From: Treponema sp.
GTDB lineage: Bacteria > Spirochaetota > Spirochaetia > Treponematales > Treponemataceae
DNA: 64,000 nt
NCBI GenBank assembly: GCA_016281495.1
Contig: JAEEIU010000018.1
Span: 1-64,000 of the forward strand
Direction: 5' to 3'
Part shown: piece by piece, positions 60,791-64,000 of the stretch
Position numbering within the stretch: the stretch's first letter is position 1
Layout: every line of letters begins with the position of its first letter
Translations under genes and position numbers: made by a program
The notes under the pieces: model-generated
Database searches by the model: none
What the model saw: only the letters and a program-made list of their open reading frames with translations
Told to the model about the DNA's origin: nothing

Positions 60791-60861
60791 TACGATGTTT
60801 TAAAAAATTCGTACGGAGAATTTCAAAAAACATACGGAGTTTTTACCTAAAACGTACGGAG
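60791..60861 (+). promoter_or_regulatory. Phased 21-22-bp TACGGAG array before the UPF0175 gene
   Basis: TACGATG (60791) and TACGGAG (60812, 60833, 60855) are spaced 21, 21 and 22 bp, two helical turns each. Every unit is followed by a T-rich or A-rich tract. The array ends 25 bp upstream of the -35 box, so a bound protein would sit on one face just behind RNA polymerase. Confidence 0.7.
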
Positions 60862-60885
60862 AATTTTTGGGGTAGGGGGGAGATT

Positions 60886-60913
60886 TTGTATGGCCAAGGT
60901 TTTGTGGTATAAT
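60886..60913 (+). promoter_or_regulatory. Promoter of the UPF0175 gene
   Basis: TTGTAT is followed after 16 bp by a perfect TATAAT; AAGGAGG lies 9 bases before the ATG at 60940. Confidence 0.6.
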
Positions 60914-60939
60914 AGGGAAAATTAAGGAGGCTGGAACAA

Positions 60940-61173
60940 ATGGCTGAAACGGGCTTAATTGATTCTTATATGGAAAATCTGCCGGAAAATGATGATGACC
61001 TCAAAAAGATGGCTGTTGAGCAATTTACCAGTCATCATGTTTCTATCGGGAAATGTGCCCAGATGGTCGGGACGACAGAAGAAGATTTTATAAAGTATCT
61101 GGGACAGAAAGGAATCTCTGTTTTCCATTATGACAGCAGGGAAGAATTTGAGGTAGAGCTTGAGAATGCGTAG
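60940..61173 (+). CDS. UPF0175-like small protein, antitoxin type
   Basis: The 77-residue protein matches the UPF0175 pattern over its last 55 residues: HHVSIGKCAQMVGTTEEDFIKYLGQKGISVFHYDSREEFEVELE. The family is thought to include antitoxins with a short DNA-binding helix pair, normally encoded beside a PIN-type (DUF3368) toxin. No such toxin follows here; the next gene is a DNA methylase on AT-rich DNA. It may be an orphan antitoxin or a regulator. Eight G residues overlap and follow the stop codon. Confidence 0.72.
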   Translation: MAETGLIDSYMENLPENDDDLKKMAVEQFTSHHVSIGKCAQMVGTTEEDFIKYLGQKGISVFHYDSREEFEVELENA

Positions 61174-61198
61174 GGGGGGGCAAACATAATTTTTCAAA

Positions 61199-61227
61199 TT
61201 GCTTTTCCTTATAAAATATAATATAAT
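61199..61227 (+). promoter_or_regulatory. Promoter of the methylase-HerA operon
   Basis: TTGCTT is followed after 17 bp by a perfect TATAAT. The leader to the ATG at 61358 would be about 124 nt and is very A/T-rich. Confidence 0.55.
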
Positions 61228-61357
61228 AAAACTTGTAAAGCGTATCTGTGGAAGATATGTTAAGCTCATATCCCTCTGGAACGATTTTATATAAGATTGT
61301 ATATTTGTATATAGAATATTATATTTGATTATTACTATATTAGGTATAGAGGTAACA

Positions 61358-62230
61358 ATGAATTATTCACCTTTACGGTATCCTGGAGGGAAATCTAAAC
61401 TTTATAATTTTGTAGAGTCGATTATCTCTGCTGGAAATAATACTATCTATACATATGTTGAACCATTTGCAGGTGGAGCAAGTATAGCTCTGTCATTGTT
61501 GCTAAATAGAAAAGTTGAGAATATAATTATTAATGATTTGAATAAAGGAATATATTCTTTTTGGAAATCAATTTGTACAGATACTGATGGCTTTTTGGAA
61601 TTGCTCAATAAAACCCCTGTTGATCTAAAGAATTATTATAATCAAAAAAAAATATATCAAACCTCAAAAAAGTATTCATTGGAATATGGTTTTTCAACAT
61701 TTTTTCTAAATCGCACTAATTATTCTGGAATCTTAGATAGTGGCCCCATTGGAGGACTGTTGCAAAATGGGAATTACAAAATAAATGCCCGGTATAATAA
61801 AGAATTATTAGTTGATAAAATACTAAAGATTGCAAAATATAAAAAAAATATTAAAATATATAATAAAGATATTCTAAAGTTTAATACTCAGATTGTACAA
61901 TCATTATCAAATGCATTTATTTACTATGACCCTCCATATTACGTAAAAGGAAAAAAATTATATACAAATTTTTTGACTCATAATGATCATATTAATATCC
62001 ATAATTCAATAAAATCTGTACAACAACCTTGGATATTAACATATGACAATGCTAACGAAATTGCAGATATATATAATGATTTTAAAGCGTTTGAGTTCAA
62101 TTTATATTATTCTGTAAATTCAAGAAATGCTCGTAGGGCTGTCGAATTGATGTATATGAGTAATTCAAATTTCATTAATAATATTCCAACTGAAATTTTA
62201 AATACAATAAATCTTAAAGAGAGGCAGTAA
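61358..62230 (+). CDS. DNA adenine methylase (Dam/MTase D12 class)
   Basis: The ATG at 61358, behind AGAGGT, replaces the TTG of the ORF track. The protein (290 residues) opens with SPLRYPGGKSKL, the usual Dam-class start. It has the SAM motif VEPFAGGASIAL and the catalytic motif IYYDPPYYVKG (DPPY), so it should methylate adenine N6. The target-recognition part lies between them (SGILDSGPIGGLLQNG). The region is about 30% GC by eye, well below the rest of the window, which suggests transfer. A HerA-like gene starts two bases after the stop, implying one system. Confidence 0.87.
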   Translation: MNYSPLRYPGGKSKLYNFVESIISAGNNTIYTYVEPFAGGASIALSLLLNRKVENIIINDLNKGIYSFWKSICTDTDGFLELLNKTPVDLKNYYNQKKIYQTSKKYSLEYGFSTFFLNRTNYSGILDSGPIGGLLQNGNYKINARYNKELLVDKILKIAKYKKNIKIYNKDILKFNTQIVQSLSNAFIYYDPPYYVKGKKLYTNFLTHNDHINIHNSIKSVQQPWILTYDNANEIADIYNDFKAFEFNLYYSVNSRNARRAVELMYMSNSNFINNIPTEILNTINLKERQ

Positions 62231-62231
62231 T

Positions 62232-64000
62232 ATGAACATTGTAAATCAAGTAACAAATGAGGATTCATTAATCAAACTCGTACAAAAAGGAAATGAGGTT
62301 GGAAAGATATACTCTATTGACTATGAAAACGCTCTTGTATTAACAAATGATAGGTGGAGAAGAAATGTTAATGGTGTTCCTCAAAATTCTTTTTTGATAG
62401 CCACAAATATTTATCCAGAAGATTATGCAAATCAAGATGAATTTGATAAGGAAGTAATTTTACTTAGGGTTATTGGTTCTTATAAATTACCACAAGATGA
62501 TGACAACATTAGAACTAAATTGGATTCAATTCAAGATTCAAGATCGTTTTATGATATTGAAGAATTTGATAAATTGACAAGAAATGTACTTCAATTTAGT
62601 GGTTTGCAATGTCGTGTTCTAGGAACTTTTTATATGAAAAACCAAGAATTACAACTTGGTTCTGATATTGAGAATTTTTCTGCTTCAATGACACAAAGAG
62701 TTTATTTACCTAAAGGAGATTCGTTAAAGACAATAGTAAATTATGTTGATCCGATTCGAAAGAATAAATCAAAAGAAGATTTCAAGGCTCTGGGAATAAA
62801 AGAGAATGTTGAACCATTTAAAATCGGAACTGTACGCTACACATCTTCAGATAGGTTACAAAGAAGTGCTGATGAAATAAAAGTTCCTGTTGAGATACAA
62901 CCTTCAGATTTCTTAGCGAGAAGAACTGCAGTTCTTGGAATGACAAGAACTGGTAAATCCAATATGGTCAAACAAACAGTTTCTGTTGTAAAAGATATTT
63001 CCAATAAATCAAAGCTCCCAATTGGACAATTGATATTTGATATAAATGGAGAATATGCAAATGCAAATGGGCAGGATAAAGGCTCTATTTCTGACATTTT
63101 TAGAGATGATTGTATTAGATATCGTATGATGAAAACAGAAGGGTTCAAATCTTTACTTATAAATTTTTATGAACAATTGGAAGAAGGATTCCAAATTATA
63201 TCTGATAATATCAATGAAGAAAAAATTAGTTCTGCCCAAGATATAAAAACTTTTGCTAACGGAATGTCGTTCGAAAAACCAGAGGCAGGTGATAGGAGTG
63301 GACAAAATCGTTACGATGTCAAAGTTGCAATATATATGTGTCTCTTAAAAATTGCAGGCTTTGAAACACCTGATGATACTAATGTTACTTTTTCTGCTAA
63401 TCCTAAAATTAAATGTATACAGATATATGGAAAGACTATCAAAGATTATGCGGCAGAACAAGGAAAGACTCAAACAGAAATTGAAGAATCCTTAAAAAAA
63501 CTGAAAGAACCAAATACAATAAAAGGAGCATTATATTGGTTTATACAACTTCGGGAGAATGCTCAAGAAATAGTCAACGGATTAAATGCTGATAAGAAGG
63601 AATCTGGAAGTAAAAAGTTATGGTATGAAATTTTGCCATCATCTTCTAAGGATAAATTGTGGCTTGATGATGTTGATGTTTCTATGATGAATATGATTGC
63701 AAAGAAAAATTCATCAGGCGTTCCAATGTTTGGTTATAAGGCTTTAATTACTTCTAAGGATTATCATACGTCAGATAGAAAAACAGATATGAAAAATGAA
63801 ATATACGAATCATTAAAAGAAGGTAAGATTGTTATCTTAGATATGTCTGTAGGAAAGGCTAAATTGAGAGAAAAAATTAGTAAAGATTTAGCTCAGTATA
63901 TTTTTAATACATCTATGAATTTGTTTACCCAAAATATTACTCCTCCAAATATTATGATTTATATTGAGGAGGCTCATAACTTAATTGGTAAAGGCATGGA
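62232..64000 (+). CDS. HerA-like (DUF87-type) ATPase, 3' end outside window
   Basis: This gene is absent from the ORF track because it runs off the edge; translation is open to base 64000. An N-terminal beta-rich part (about 1-220) precedes Walker A (LGMTRTGKSNMV, about residue 240). Then come LIFDINGEYANANG, a helical insertion and the Walker B-type IYIEEAHNLIGKG near the edge. HerA proteins are hexameric DNA translocases paired with NurA-type nucleases or, in defence systems, with SIR2, DUF4297 or methylases. Here the partner is the adenine methylase one base upstream. Further members would lie outside the window. Confidence 0.85.
   Translation, partial: MNIVNQVTNEDSLIKLVQKGNEVGKIYSIDYENALVLTNDRWRRNVNGVPQNSFLIATNIYPEDYANQDEFDKEVILLRVIGSYKLPQDDDNIRTKLDSIQDSRSFYDIEEFDKLTRNVLQFSGLQCRVLGTFYMKNQELQLGSDIENFSASMTQRVYLPKGDSLKTIVNYVDPIRKNKSKEDFKALGIKENVEPFKIGTVRYTSSDRLQRSADEIKVPVEIQPSDFLARRTAVLGMTRTGKSNMVKQTVSVVKDISNKSKLPIGQLIFDINGEYANANGQDKGSISDIFRDDCIRYRMMKTEGFKSLLINFYEQLEEGFQIISDNINEEKISSAQDIKTFANGMSFEKPEAGDRSGQNRYDVKVAIYMCLLKIAGFETPDDTNVTFSANPKIKCIQIYGKTIKDYAAEQGKTQTEIEESLKKLKEPNTIKGALYWFIQLRENAQEIVNGLNADKKESGSKKLWYEILPSSSKDKLWLDDVDVSMMNMIAKKNSSGVPMFGYKALITSKDYHTSDRKTDMKNEIYESLKEGKIVILDMSVGKAKLREKISKDLAQYIFNTSMNLFTQNITPPNIMIYIEEAHNLIGKGM

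Noticed and set aside
1-64000. tRNA or rRNA genes
   Set aside because: No conserved tRNA arms or rRNA stretches were recognised by eye in the intergenic regions; a tRNA scan would settle this.

Overview
The window looks like a chromosome segment from a host-associated Treponema (Spirochaetota), probably a gut or rumen type. This is inferred from the moderate-GC, lipoprotein-rich gene set, the repeated Rpn-type PD-(D/E)XK genes, the FecR-like/CHASE2-cyclase pair and a pathway for plant uronic acids. No rRNA or tRNA gene was recognised, and species cannot be assigned from the sequence alone.

Regions. (1) 0-17 kb: the 3' end of an Rpn gene and a lipoprotein, then a tight three-gene operon for cell-surface proteins. 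Its members are a beta-barrel/transglutaminase-fold protein that has lost its catalytic Cys and His, a 1659-aa paralogue that keeps them and carries 24 exact-length 54-bp repeats, and a 2644-aa multi-Ig-like lipoprotein. (2) 17-25 kb: a FecR-like protein and CHASE2 adenylate cyclase, an intact Rpn gene, a MITE-like element, ClpP, a UPF0158-GNAT fusion, a DbpA-type RNA-binding protein and an MBL hydrolase. (3) 25-47 kb: uronate catabolism (FCD-GntR regulator, CUT1 transporter, uxuA, uxuB, uxaC, KDPG aldolase, KDG kinase). It is tied together by a shared ATACTAGTATAC palindrome and interspersed with accessory genes: a HipA-like kinase with its own HTH, two ankyrin proteins with a shared C-terminal domain, small secreted proteins, two further transglutaminase-fold proteins and a PARG-type hydrolase. 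(4) 47-57 kb: CPBP protease with an XRE/DUF4097 regulator, a nucleotidyltransferase, an intracellular GH120 beta-xylosidase, a Na/Pi transporter, a lipoprotein, a phosphodiesterase and DUF1846. (5) 57-64 kb: an accessory island with an AAA/DUF4143 ATPase, Vsr, MutT, broken Rpn genes, a UPF0175 antitoxin-like protein and, in a markedly AT-rich block, a DNA adenine methylase directly followed by a HerA-like ATPase that runs off the edge.

How the genes work together. Imported uronides would be isomerised by UxaC, reduced by UxuB, dehydrated by UxuA, phosphorylated by KdgK and cleaved by Eda to pyruvate and glyceraldehyde-3-phosphate. The GntR protein probably controls the transporter, uxuB and uxaC through the shared operator. 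The GH120 enzyme would supply xylose from the same hemicellulosic substrates.

The most unusual signal is a set of three promoter-proximal direct-repeat arrays in register with the DNA helix: 21/42 bp before the HipA-HTH gene, 32-33 bp before the DUF4143 ATPase and 21-22 bp before the UPF0175 gene. Each precedes a toxin-antitoxin-like or defence-like gene. Other notable signals are a structured repeat with a conserved TGTCACGCGG tip and a variable hairpin, and the methylase-HerA pair, a candidate modification-linked defence system.
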